Below are positions 34,382 through 44,247 of a stretch of 64,000 bases of DNA, piece after piece; the stretch's first letter is position 1, and every line of letters starts with the position of its first letter. This DNA is from Blastocatellia bacterium (GTDB lineage Bacteria > Acidobacteriota > Blastocatellia > Chloracidobacteriales > Chloracidobacteriaceae): positions 1 to 64,000 of the forward strand of contig JAIBAN010000032.1 of NCBI GenBank assembly GCA_019695185.1. The letters are read 5' to 3'. A program made the position numbers and the translations under genes. A model generated the notes under the pieces. The model was not told the DNA's origin and did no database searches. It was given only the letters and a program-made list of their open reading frames with translations.

Positions 34382-36157
34382 TTATTTCGAAGCCGGTGGG
34401 GTGTCCGAATGTTCCGCCAATGCCTTTTTCAACTGTCTCAAAATGGTTACGGCATTGGGATTGTCAGGATTCAACACCAGCGTTTTTTCATAGTTTTTGA
34501 TGGCTTCAGCCAGATTTCCCTGTTTGGCCAGGGCCTCGCCCAGACTGTCATAAACGTTGGCGGACTGGGGAAATGCGGCGACATTCAACTTGAACACAGC
34601 CACCGCCGGTTCCACCCGGCCCTGGTTCAGCAACCGATAACCGAGCGTGTTGACCTGTGCTTCCGCACTCACATAGGCATTGGCCGGATCGGCTTTGAAG
34701 TCCTGTAAATATTTGCCGGCAGTGGCCCAATCATTGACCTGTACGGCCTCGAACATGCGGTCCCCCAGTGATTTTTGGAGGTTGTACCCAAATGCTGCCT
34801 TGAGTGCCGGGTCCAGATTGGCCAGATAGTCCTGCGAGGTCAGTTCAGCGGCAATTTGGGGCGGGGTCCAGCGCCGGTTCTCCCTGGCCAGCATCTGGTG
34901 CCAGAGGGTTGAAATAAAAACCGAAATCCCGCTCCGGGGAAGGTTGATTTGAACATGGTCACCGTAATGATTGGGACTTGCTCCCGTTGGTTCTCCCACA
35001 AACAGCGTGTTGGTATAGCGCTCCAGTTCTCCCACAAAATTCTGTGCGGCAGAAAACGTTGTTCGGCCAATTAGCGAAAACAGGCGACCTCGCTGGTTGA
35101 TTTTGTCAGCTTTGATGATTCCCAGCAGGAGGGGCTTGTTCAAAAACAGGTTTCCCCCGCTGTTCCAGCGCAAATCCAAGATCATCCGCTCGACTTCGTT
35201 CCGGTTGACAAAGTCAAACAACCGGCGGGCAAAAGCCTCGATGGATTCGTCAGGTTTATCCTGAGATTGATTATACTGGACGTATACACACCGGGATTCA
35301 GGCACATACTCAAACCAATAAGCATCCTTGACCGGTTTAAAAGACCAAATGGATGGTTTGGCTGTTTCCGCCCGCATCTCAACCCATTTTTCGGGTATGT
35401 TTAACAAGGAGGGGAATCCGTGACCGGCTCCCGGACCCGATTCGAGTCCGGGAACTTCCATGGTTATTTCGCGGCCATTCTTTTCCACCGTGATATCCAC
35501 TTTTGTGGGGTCATCTGTCAGGCCGAGCCCATGCAGAACCTCAGGAATCGTCAAATAGAAGGGAACCGTGTTTTTGAGGGTCATGTCGTTGTCCCGTGGG
35601 GTCACACCGGAAACTGACCGGAACACTTCCTCCATTGTTTTTTTTCCGAATTTGAGAACCTTCCCACCGACCAGGGGAGCATAGGCCGGTTGGGCGGCCT
35701 GGACAAAAACCCCATCTTTGAAGGAATAAAACAGAAGTGGGAGCCGGTGAAAACCTATCGCCGGGTCAAACCGGGGTGCCATCGCGGTATGCCCATCGCC
35801 AATCATGGCCACAATCCGCATCAACTCGACGATAAATTGGTGGCGTTCCAACGTGGGAATCCGGTCAAAGAGTGTTTTCTCAGCCGCTTCAAGCTGGGCA
35901 GCCGAAACAGCATGGTACGGGTTCTTATGAATTTCCCGGAGTTTGGTCATTAAAAACCGGAGGTCGGCTCTGCGACTTTCAATTTCCTGTGATGAGGGAG
36001 CTTGTCCAGGTTGGTGTCCGTTCGTTTTTTCCTGGTTCGTGTGAAAGGAAAAGGTCGGCTTGCCAGCGGCCTGCACAGTCAAACAGGTCAACAAGGGGAA
36101 CAACAGTGCCCCGAAAAGCAGCCTGGGCAAGGGCGGCGCAAGGATGTGGTTTGGCAT
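34382..36157 (-). CDS. Secreted S41-peptidase-like protein with C-terminal TPRs
   Basis: 591 residues with a signal peptide (hydrophobic RLLFGALLFPLLTCLTVQAA). An N-terminal helical domain (about 60-135) holds MIGDGHTAMAPRF. The S41 core (about 285-420) contains MILDLRWNSGGN and GRTTFSAAQNF, where Ser369 matches the nucleophile position, then FVGEPTGASPN. I see no clear PDZ domain. Residues about 490-585 form TPR-like helices (VYDSLGEALAKQGNLAEAIKNYEKTLVLNPDN). S41 enzymes are periplasmic processing or tail-specific proteases; here the serine is kept but the lysine of the dyad cannot be confirmed by eye. GAGGAG precedes the ATG. It is a single gene between long empty spacers. Confidence 0.85.
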   Translation of the reverse strand: MPNHILAPPLPRLLFGALLFPLLTCLTVQAAGKPTFSFHTNQEKTNGHQPGQAPSSQEIESRRADLRFLMTKLREIHKNPYHAVSAAQLEAAEKTLFDRIPTLERHQFIVELMRIVAMIGDGHTAMAPRFDPAIGFHRLPLLFYSFKDGVFVQAAQPAYAPLVGGKVLKFGKKTMEEVFRSVSGVTPRDNDMTLKNTVPFYLTIPEVLHGLGLTDDPTKVDITVEKNGREITMEVPGLESGPGAGHGFPSLLNIPEKWVEMRAETAKPSIWSFKPVKDAYWFEYVPESRCVYVQYNQSQDKPDESIEAFARRLFDFVNRNEVERMILDLRWNSGGNLFLNKPLLLGIIKADKINQRGRLFSLIGRTTFSAAQNFVGELERYTNTLFVGEPTGASPNHYGDHVQINLPRSGISVFISTLWHQMLARENRRWTPPQIAAELTSQDYLANLDPALKAAFGYNLQKSLGDRMFEAVQVNDWATAGKYLQDFKADPANAYVSAEAQVNTLGYRLLNQGRVEPAVAVFKLNVAAFPQSANVYDSLGEALAKQGNLAEAIKNYEKTLVLNPDNPNAVTILRQLKKALAEHSDTPPASK

Positions 36158-36923
36158 CGTGGGATCTCCTCATGGCTTTTCGGGCAGGATACGTTTCCCG
36201 GTTTGCTTTCTTTTCAGGTTTGCAGCCAATGGCTGTTTTTTGCAGCGAACGGGTTGGCTGGCTCCGCCGCAAACCCAGCTTCCATGAATTTCAGGGAAGA
36301 ACAAACAAAATCGGGAACCAGATGGGGACACCACATTCCAGGTTTGGGGTTCATTCCTGGGAAACCGAAAAACACCGGATTTCCGGTTATTTCCCCGGTA
36401 AAGCTGGGAAAGGCTTTGACGATTGAGTGCAAAAATATCCGGGGAGTTGGAAAACCAGGTGAAGCTGGAAAAACCGGGAACCTGGGGACCGGTCTGGCTA
36501 CGCTCCTTTTAGAGATTTTGTTTTTGGAACCAAACAAAAATCTGGCCCAAGGTGAGGACTGATGAATGCGCTTTTGCTTTTGCCCCCAAACCAGGCTCCC
36601 TTCCTTTGCAGGTTTGAGCCATCGCCCGCGCCGGACCAATTCCGGCCAGACAGCCAACTTTCAGCGGAGTGTTGTATTTTGAGGGAGGGGCAGACAATTC
36701 CACCTCTTTCCCTCACTTTGTACAGCTTGCCTGGTCAAAACCGTTGGGGTATTACCATGGTTCCCTTTGGGGTTGACCCAAAGGGAAAAAACACCGGGAA
36801 CCAGGAAAATGATAGCCATCGGTTCAATTCCGCCCAAGGGGATTGAGCATATTCGGAATGACCAGCCCGCACCTCTCGGTTTCTCTCTGACCATTGAACC
36901 ATCATCGAAGGAAGTCAAAAATT
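36158..36923. other. 766-base spacer with hairpins, no supported gene
   Basis: The longest empty stretch in the window. Several short frames exist on both strands but none looks conserved. It contains an imperfect T/A-rich palindrome at 36513-36543 and a perfect 11-base hairpin at 36761-36787. It may carry small RNAs or be a gene graveyard; neither can be shown. Confidence 0.45.
36761..36787. repeat. Perfect 11-base hairpin
   Basis: The arms TTCCCTTTGGG and CCCAAAGGGAA enclose a five-base loop (GTTGA). There is no T-run on the + side, and in the other direction T's come before the stem, so it is not a standard terminator. Confidence 0.7.
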
Positions 36924-37604
36924 ATGACGGAAAACCACGAGAACCCATCACCAAAACCTTTGGCGGAACCCTACCAAACCTGTTCCATCTGCCGGAATTT
37001 CCCCGACCGGATCAGAGTTTTTTGGAAAATGAACGAACTGGAGTCGGAACCCATGCCACCGGGTTTAGGCAAATTACGTGGGGTCGGCGACCCGTTTTAC
37101 TTCCCGCACATGGCAACTTCGAACCGGGGGTTGGTGGAATGTCCGGAATGCCATACCTGTTACGATTGGAAATTCGAGTATGACTATCTGGCCACCGGTT
37201 CAGAGGATGACCTGGAAGTGACCCGGTTACGGCCTGAAGAAGCGGAAAAACGCAGGCAGGCAGTGGCCCAGGCCATCAAAGACTATCATGCCTGGTTTGC
37301 CGCCAATATTCCGGCCAACCTGCAAACGCTGCGGCAATCCAGGGATTACAACAAAGTCAGTTTGGCAGTCAGGTTTTTCTTAACCGAGGGGATGGAACGG
37401 GGGTGCGACATCGAATGTGCCTTGCCCGAACTGGTGGGAATCCTGCCGCACATTCACCCGGAAAGTATTTCAACCGTCAATATCCGTACCATCCTGCGCA
37501 AGTTTGCAGCCAAAAGCCCGGAACTCAAACAACGGATACTGACCCTCCTCAACGACCATGGCCTGGGTCCGGAACACCCTTTTCACCAAAGCCTGTTGAG
37601 CTAA
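36924..37604 (+). CDS. Unknown protein with N-terminal CxxC pairs
   Basis: 226 residues. I chose ATG 36924 because GAAGGAAG stands about ten bases before it; an in-frame ATG at 36894 has no such site. Cys20/Cys23 (CSIC) and Cys73/Cys76/Cys79 (CPECHTC) form a plausible zinc ribbon, then come an acidic segment and an alpha-helical C-terminal half (about 100-226) with VSLAVRFFLTEGMERGCDIECALPELV and short HEAT-like helices. No signal peptide or membrane segment, so cytoplasmic. I do not recognise the family; length and composition are gene-like and the frame is clean. The neighbour downstream is convergent (end of the arsenic operon), which gives no functional hint. Confidence 0.7.
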   Translation: MTENHENPSPKPLAEPYQTCSICRNFPDRIRVFWKMNELESEPMPPGLGKLRGVGDPFYFPHMATSNRGLVECPECHTCYDWKFEYDYLATGSEDDLEVTRLRPEEAEKRRQAVAQAIKDYHAWFAANIPANLQTLRQSRDYNKVSLAVRFFLTEGMERGCDIECALPELVGILPHIHPESISTVNIRTILRKFAAKSPELKQRILTLLNDHGLGPEHPFHQSLLS

Positions 37605-37706
37605 ACTCTGATTTTTCGAGAACCCATTCGCCCAGAAACCTGGGAACCCAAAACGCGTCCGGCAATTTCCGGTTCCCAGGTTGGGCCTTCCCTGCCCCAG
37701 TCTGGT

Positions 37707-38264
37707 TCAGACAGTCTTTGGCTGCAATTGAGTGAGCGCAGTCCGATATTTCGGCTGCATTAACCAAACGTGAAGGATTCCAATCAGCAGATTCCCCGGC
37801 AACATCTGGAGCGCCACCCAGGTGGAGAATGAAACCTGCGGACCAATTTCCAAGGGAGCCGTCAGACTCCAGGCGGCAAGAGGTCTGGCAGCCAAAGCCA
37901 GTGAAATCGCCACCGTGTGCAGGGTCATGGTAACCACATGGATGGCATACTCGGTGGAGGAAAGACCACCCAAACTGGCCCGGCTTTGGTTTTCCTCCAA
38001 TACGTCGAGCAGGGCAACGCCAAAATCAATCCCGACCAATATCACCGTCAGCCACAACGCCCAACCGCCCGAATTACGGTAAAACAATCCGTACACCACT
38101 GGAAGGAAGAGAAACACCCGCAAGGTGTGCCAGCGGTGTTCAACCAGCGATTCTGCGCGGGTATGGAGCCGGTACTTCCACAAATGGAGGTACAGGCCAT
38201 CGAAAGCTGCCACGACTCCAAAGAGCATCAAGAACACGGTGGCCGGATACATGAGGTTGGGCAT
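37707..38264 (-). CDS. Small polytopic membrane protein, last gene of the ars operon
   Basis: 185 residues with about five hydrophobic segments (near 8-25, 50-62, 70-90, 105-125 and 145-165). Histidines cluster in LHLWKYRLHTR, VEHRWHTLRVF and AIHVVTMTLH, in or near membrane faces, which could suit metal or proton handling, but I recognise no named family. It starts 41 bases after the arsC stop, with AAGGGAA before the ATG, and is almost certainly cotranscribed with arsC, arsM and acr3. The position suggests an accessory role in arsenic handling; that is inference. Confidence 0.75.
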   Translation of the reverse strand: MPNLMYPATVFLMLFGVVAAFDGLYLHLWKYRLHTRAESLVEHRWHTLRVFLFLPVVYGLFYRNSGGWALWLTVILVGIDFGVALLDVLEENQSRASLGGLSSTEYAIHVVTMTLHTVAISLALAARPLAAWSLTAPLEIGPQVSFSTWVALQMLPGNLLIGILHVWLMQPKYRTALTQLQPKTV

Positions 38265-38305
38265 GGTGGGTTCCCTTTCTGCACTGAGGGCGGTTAGGTG
38301 GTGGT

Positions 38306-38734
38306 TTAGCGGGACCTTTCCCGGATGAATTCAGCCAGGTAGGCACGGATTTCATCCCGCACCCGCCGAAAGACCGCCAGCCGTTCCGCATCGGTTCCGA
38401 CGCCTGGAGCCGGCGGGTCTTCAAAACTGTGATGGAGGCGCTCGGTCTGTCCGGGAAAAGCCGGACAGACCTCGTTGGCGTGGTCGCACACCGTCAGGAC
38501 GGCATCAAATTCCTGCCCGGTAAATTCATCCACCGACTTGGAGCGGTGTCCGGAAATGTCAATTCCAATTTCCGCCAGCGCCTGGATGGCTTCAGCCCGG
38601 ACAAAGCCCGGCTTGGTGCCAGCACTGTGAACTTCAAACCCGGCTCCGCCGTCGTGGCGCAACAGGCCCTCGGCCATTTGGCTGCGGGCGGAATTTCCGG
38701 TACAGAGAATCAAGACCCGTTTTGGTTCTGACAT
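38306..38734 (-). CDS. arsC: Arsenate reductase, thioredoxin-coupled low-MW phosphatase type
   Basis: 142 residues, typical size. The phosphatase-like loop is LCTGNSARS with nucleophile Cys11 and Arg17; the redox relay cysteines are Cys83 and Cys90 in VCDHANEVCPAF; the general acid is in FEDPP (Asp106). It reduces arsenate to arsenite, regenerated by thioredoxin, so that Acr3 can expel the product and ArsM can methylate it. AGGAG precedes the ATG. It lies 12 bases after arsM in the operon. Confidence 0.95.
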   Translation of the reverse strand: MSEPKRVLILCTGNSARSQMAEGLLRHDGGAGFEVHSAGTKPGFVRAEAIQALAEIGIDISGHRSKSVDEFTGQEFDAVLTVCDHANEVCPAFPGQTERLHHSFEDPPAPGVGTDAERLAVFRRVRDEIRAYLAEFIRERSR

Positions 38735-38746
38735 GGTGGCTCCTGG

Positions 38747-39619
38747 TTATGGTTTCACCGCAAAAACGCGGACACTGGCGGCAAAGTCATTGACATTGTA
38801 GCGGCGGAGCAGGCCCTGGAGAACCTGGTCAATGGTGGGTTCCACCTGGGCTGGGGCGCAACATCCGCCACCGGAAACGACCCCGGCAGCCGGGGCGGGG
38901 GCACAACAGGAAGCGGTTTCAGCCTGGGCATACACATTGAGGTCTTTCCTGCTGTCAATCACCTGGACATGCGCAAACCCTGCTGCCTGCAATTGCGTGC
39001 GATAATCGTCAATCAGAATGGCCCCGGCCACACAACCAACATAGGCGAGCAGGTTTTGCCCAAGTTCTGCCGGAAGCGGCTGTTTGAGCGCAATGTCGCT
39101 CACGGCCAATCGCCCACCCGGTTTGAGGACCCGCGCCATTTCCCGAAACACAGCGGGTTTGTCGGTGGCCAGATTGATGACGCAATTGCTGATGATGCAG
39201 TCCACCGAAGCATCAGGCAACGGAAGCCGGTCAATCGTGCCCAGATGAAATTCCACGTTCTCATAAGGCTTGCCATCCGCCCCTTTGGCCGCATTGCGAC
39301 GGGCCAGGTCAATCATTTCGGGCGTCATGTCAATGCCGATGGCTTTTCCTTGGGGACCAACTTTGGCTGCCGCCAGAAAAATGTCGAGTCCGCCGCCGCA
39401 GCCCAAATCAACCACGGTTTCACCTTCCCGCAAGCTGGCAAAGGCGGTCGGATTGCCACAGGAAAGCCCCATGTTGGCTTCGGCGGGAATCGAGGTCAGT
39501 TCTTCGGGGCTGTACCCAAAGGCTTCGGCCACGGCTTTGATTCCGGTCTGGTCACTGGAGAATCCGCTGGTGGCAACTGCTCCATAGCGGGACTGCACGG
39601 CTTGTTCGATGGATTGCAT
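38747..39619 (-). CDS. arsM: Arsenite S-adenosylmethionine methyltransferase
   Basis: 290 residues. The SAM-binding motif is [16 protein letters not shown] (about 69-84). The arsenic-binding cysteines are in place: Cys54 (LSCGNP), Cys146 (SNCVINL) and Cys196 (YVGCVAGA). Near the C-terminus there are two Cys-Cys pairs (SCCAPAP and GCCAPAQ), seen in many ArsM proteins and possibly binding As(III). It methylates arsenite stepwise to methylated, partly volatile species. The start has AGGAAAGG before it. It sits between acr3 and arsC; the 170-base gap from acr3 contains a heptamer array. Confidence 0.95.
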   Translation of the reverse strand: MQSIEQAVQSRYGAVATSGFSSDQTGIKAVAEAFGYSPEELTSIPAEANMGLSCGNPTAFASLREGETVVDLGCGGGLDIFLAAAKVGPQGKAIGIDMTPEMIDLARRNAAKGADGKPYENVEFHLGTIDRLPLPDASVDCIISNCVINLATDKPAVFREMARVLKPGGRLAVSDIALKQPLPAELGQNLLAYVGCVAGAILIDDYRTQLQAAGFAHVQVIDSRKDLNVYAQAETASCCAPAPAAGVVSGGGCCAPAQVEPTIDQVLQGLLRRYNVNDFAASVRVFAVKP

Positions 39620-39756
39620 AGAAAAATTTCCTTTCCTGACAGGTGAGCACCACCCGGTAAAGCATCAAGTGATTGGTTCCAGGAGGAACTTTGAGAAAGC
39701 CCAGCCGCATTTCGACACGAGGATTCCCCGGCCACTTCCCTCGGAAATGGTCTATT

Positions 39757-39784
39757 CCTGAACCCTGAAACCCCGGCCCGAAAC
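39757..39784. repeat. Degenerate heptamer array in the acr3-arsM gap
   Basis: CCTGAAC, CCTGAAA, CCCCGGC, CCGAAAC: the GGGTTCN/GAAACCC family in degenerate form, inside an operon gap. Confidence 0.6.
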
Positions 39785-39789
39785 GTGAG

Positions 39790-40869
39790 TTACCCGTTAC
39801 GGGCTGCCTCCGGTTCGGAGGTTGGCAAAGCAAATTGTTTTTGTTTGAGCCACCAGGCGACATGCACCAGCCCGATGAGGGCCGGAACTTCAACCAAGGG
39901 GCCAATCACGGCAGCCAGGGCGGCTCCCGAATTCAAACCGAAGACCGCCACGGCCACGGCAATCGCCAATTCAAAATTGTTGCCGGCAGCGGTAAACGAG
40001 AGCGTGGCGGTTTTGGCATATCCCGTCCCCAGTTTCCGGCCCAGCCAGAAACTCACGCCAAACATCACCACAAAGTAAATCAAAAGCGGAATGGCAATCC
40101 GGACCACATCCAAAGGCAGTTGGACAATCAACTTGCCTTTCAAACTGAACATCACCACGATGGTGAAGAGCAGGGCCACCAGCGTTACCGGACTAATCCG
40201 GGGTATGAAATTGTGGTGGTACCAATCTTTCCCTTTGGCTTTGACCAAAACGAACCGTGTCACCATGCCAGCCAGAAACGGAATCCCCAGGTAAATAAAA
40301 ACACTTTCCGCAATCTGGCCGATGCTGACCGTAACCGCCACCCCCTGCAAACCGAATACCGGCAACAACCGGGTCAGAAACAACCACGCATACAGACTAT
40401 AAAAAAGGACCTGGAAAATACTGTTAAAGGCCACCAGCCCGGCGGCGCATTCCGTATCGCCCTTGGCCAAATCATTCCAGACAATGACCATAGCGATGCA
40501 ACGCGCCAGTCCAATCAGTATCAAACCGGTCATATATTCCGGTGCATCCCGCAGAAAAAAAATAGCCAGAAAAAACATCAACACCGGACCAATTATCCAG
40601 TTTTGCACCAGTGACAGGGTCAGCAGTTTCCAATCCCGGAAGACCTCGCCCAACTCTTCATACCGGACTTTGGCCAAAGGCGGGTACATCATTAAAATCA
40701 ACCCCACCGCAATCGGCAAATTGGTGGTGCCAACCTGAAACCGGTGGATGAAGGATTCGGTGTCCGGGACGAAATACCCAAGGGCCACCCCCAGAGCCAT
40801 GGCGGAAAAAATCCAAAGCGTCAGGTAACGGTCCAAAAAGGAAAGTTGCCGGGTTACCGATGCTGACAT
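39790..40869 (-). CDS. acr3: Arsenite efflux permease, ACR3 family
   Basis: 359 residues from ATG 40869 (GGGGAG precedes it; the longer open frame is rejected because it lacks a site and the family starts near [11 protein letters not shown]). Ten membrane segments are expected and their hydrophobic pattern is present. The essential thiol is Cys124 in [19 protein letters not shown], and the conserved acid lies in [18 protein letters not shown]. It exchanges arsenite for protons across the inner membrane. First gene of the arsenic operon, divergent from arsR across an AT-rich control region. Confidence 0.96.
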   Translation of the reverse strand: MSASVTRQLSFLDRYLTLWIFSAMALGVALGYFVPDTESFIHRFQVGTTNLPIAVGLILMMYPPLAKVRYEELGEVFRDWKLLTLSLVQNWIIGPVLMFFLAIFFLRDAPEYMTGLILIGLARCIAMVIVWNDLAKGDTECAAGLVAFNSIFQVLFYSLYAWLFLTRLLPVFGLQGVAVTVSIGQIAESVFIYLGIPFLAGMVTRFVLVKAKGKDWYHHNFIPRISPVTLVALLFTIVVMFSLKGKLIVQLPLDVVRIAIPLLIYFVVMFGVSFWLGRKLGTGYAKTATLSFTAAGNNFELAIAVAVAVFGLNSGAALAAVIGPLVEVPALIGLVHVAWWLKQKQFALPTSEPEAARNG

Positions 40870-41050
40870 GGGTTTGTTTGCTCCCCAATCGTAAGATTGT
40901 TTGGCAAATATTCCGCCGGGAAACACTCTGGGGCTACTGCTTCACAAACCGCGTCATATTTGCTAAAACGTATACAAAGATCATAAACGAAAAAATAAAT
41001 ACGTCAAGACATATTTGATATGTTTTAACGTATATGTTTGGGAGTTTTCC
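40870..41050. promoter_or_regulatory. Divergent ars control region with operator-like palindrome
   Basis: AT-rich spacer between acr3 and arsR. The perfect palindrome ACATAT-TTG-ATATGT lies at 41009-41023, and an AACGTATA block is found both at about 40974 and at 41027-41034. This fits an ArsR dimer site repressing both directions until As(III) binds. Confidence 0.65.
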
Positions 41051-41488
41051 ATGAATGAAGCGAAGACAAAATCCACTCGTCCCGAACTGCTCTTTCAGGC
41101 GCTGGCTGACCGGACCCGGCTCAGAATACTGAACCTGATGGGAAATGCCGAAGTCTGCGTCTGTTTTTTTGTGGTGATTATTGGCCCCAATCAGCCGAAA
41201 ATCTCGCGCCACCTGGCCTATCTGCGCAAAGCGGGCGTGGTGTCATGCCGCCGGGATGGGAAATGGGCACATTACCGCCTGGTCATTCCAGCCGACCCCC
41301 AGATGGCCAAAGTGTTGCAGGATACACTGGAGTGGATTGCCAGTGACCCGGAAATGCAGCGGGACCGGGCCTACCTGACGGAATTCTGCTGTGCCCCGCA
41401 GGTTCCCTTGTTGCTGCGTGGGGCCCCCCTTCCGGTTCCCATACCTGCTCTGGTCAAGTTGGGGGCCAAACTTCCAGCTTCCAATTGA
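41051..41488 (+). CDS. arsR: ArsR-family arsenite-responsive repressor
   Basis: 145 residues from ATG 41051, with GGGAG six bases upstream; the frame extends further but without a site. Winged-helix protein with LFQALADRTRLRILNLM, the recognition helix NQPKISRHLAYLRKAGVV and the wing RRDGKWAHYRL. The metal site is EVCVCFF (Cys36, Cys38), a variant of the usual ELCVCDL, and the helix after it (FVVIIGPNQP) is unusual compared with the common LSQP form. Further cysteines lie in EFCCAP (about 111-115) and may help bind As(III). It represses the divergent acr3-arsM-arsC operon and probably itself. Confidence 0.93.
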   Translation: MNEAKTKSTRPELLFQALADRTRLRILNLMGNAEVCVCFFVVIIGPNQPKISRHLAYLRKAGVVSCRRDGKWAHYRLVIPADPQMAKVLQDTLEWIASDPEMQRDRAYLTEFCCAPQVPLLLRGAPLPVPIPALVKLGAKLPASN

Positions 41489-41501
41489 AGGAAAGAAAAA
41501 A

Positions 41502-41523
41502 GGCCGGTGCAGGTGCTCCGGCC
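41502..41523. terminator. Bidirectional terminator between arsR and the hydrolase
   Basis: The arms GGCCGG and CCGGCC enclose a ten-base loop, with an A-run on the left and T-rich sequence on the right. It lies between two convergent genes, suiting termination from both sides. Confidence 0.75.
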
Positions 41524-41534
41524 CGGTCTTTCGT

Positions 41535-43430
<1,896 letters not shown>

Positions 43431-43761
43431 AAACACCTGCCAGAAGAAATCAAAAATGGAATGTGGTTGAATCAGCGGCGTTGACCCGATTGGGTTAAAA
43501 TATTCAACCGAAGATATTATTGACGGTTAAGAGGGCCGCAGGGTCCATTTGGTTTGGAAATCCTCTAGCCACGCTTTGTTCCATTGCCGTTTTCCGGAGA
43601 ACCCCGCCAATCGTTCAGCCTTACTGGATAAGGCAGACGACGGGATTCAAAGTGGGGTATGATTGCCCCTTCGCGTATGTCCGTCCACGGCTGGGGAGGC
43701 TCCCGCCTGCTTATTCACATTCGTTTTTTTGACAACAACCTGCCCTGAGTTTTCATTGCCT
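43431..43761. other. Intergenic spacer, probable promoters only
   Basis: 331 bases between divergent genes. A TTGACA lies at about 43728, close to the NTF2-like gene, without a clear -10. No gene or strong repeat is seen. Confidence 0.35.
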
Positions 43762-44232
43762 ATGAAATTTCCACTATTTGGATTGAGTCTTCTGTTGATG
43801 TTGCTTCCTGCTTTTTCTGATTGGGGGCTGGGGCAAAAATCGCCGCACAAACCCAATCCGCTGGTTTCCAGACTGACATCCCAGGCCGATGCCTGGGATA
43901 AAGCCATTGTTCACAAGGACCGTTCGGCCATCGCAGCCAATATGTCAGACGCCTTTCGGCATATTGACAGTCAGGGAAATGTCTCCGCGAAACAACAGTT
44001 TATTGACAACCTGACGGCTGAAAAGCTCCAGATTGACCCATACCAGGTTGAGGATTTTGAAGTACGGGTTTACGGAACCGTCGCCTTGTTGACCGGAACC
44101 ACCAAACTCACCGGGCGCTATGATGGGAAAGTCTTTACCACCCATTACCGCTATACCGACATTTATGTGAAAGAAGCCGGTGGCTGGAAAATTGTCCAAG
44201 TGCAGATTACCGAAATTGGCGGAAAACCCTGA
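43762..44232 (+). CDS. Secreted NTF2-like (DUF4440-type) protein
   Basis: 156 residues from ATG 43762; the longer open frame upstream lacks coding character. The signal peptide is FPLFGLSLLLMLLPAFS. The mature part is a single cone-shaped NTF2-like domain: an N-terminal helix with WDKAIVHKDRSAIAANMSDAFRHID, then strands DFEVRVYGTVALLTGTTKLTG, THYRYTDIYVKEAGGWKIVQVQIT. This is the pattern of DUF4440/SnoaL-like proteins, which bind small ligands or act as isomerases; no catalytic residues can be named. Periplasmic location is likely. It is convergent with the DUF4132 gene, 15 bases apart. Confidence 0.82.
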   Translation: MKFPLFGLSLLLMLLPAFSDWGLGQKSPHKPNPLVSRLTSQADAWDKAIVHKDRSAIAANMSDAFRHIDSQGNVSAKQQFIDNLTAEKLQIDPYQVEDFEVRVYGTVALLTGTTKLTGRYDGKVFTTHYRYTDIYVKEAGGWKIVQVQITEIGGKP

Positions 44233-44247
44233 CTGAAACTTGTGGTT

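Noticed and set aside
36214-36918. Several 80-150 codon frames on both strands of the 36 kb spacer
   Set aside because: Mutually overlapping, rich in P, G, R and W, with no plausible starts or family resemblance.
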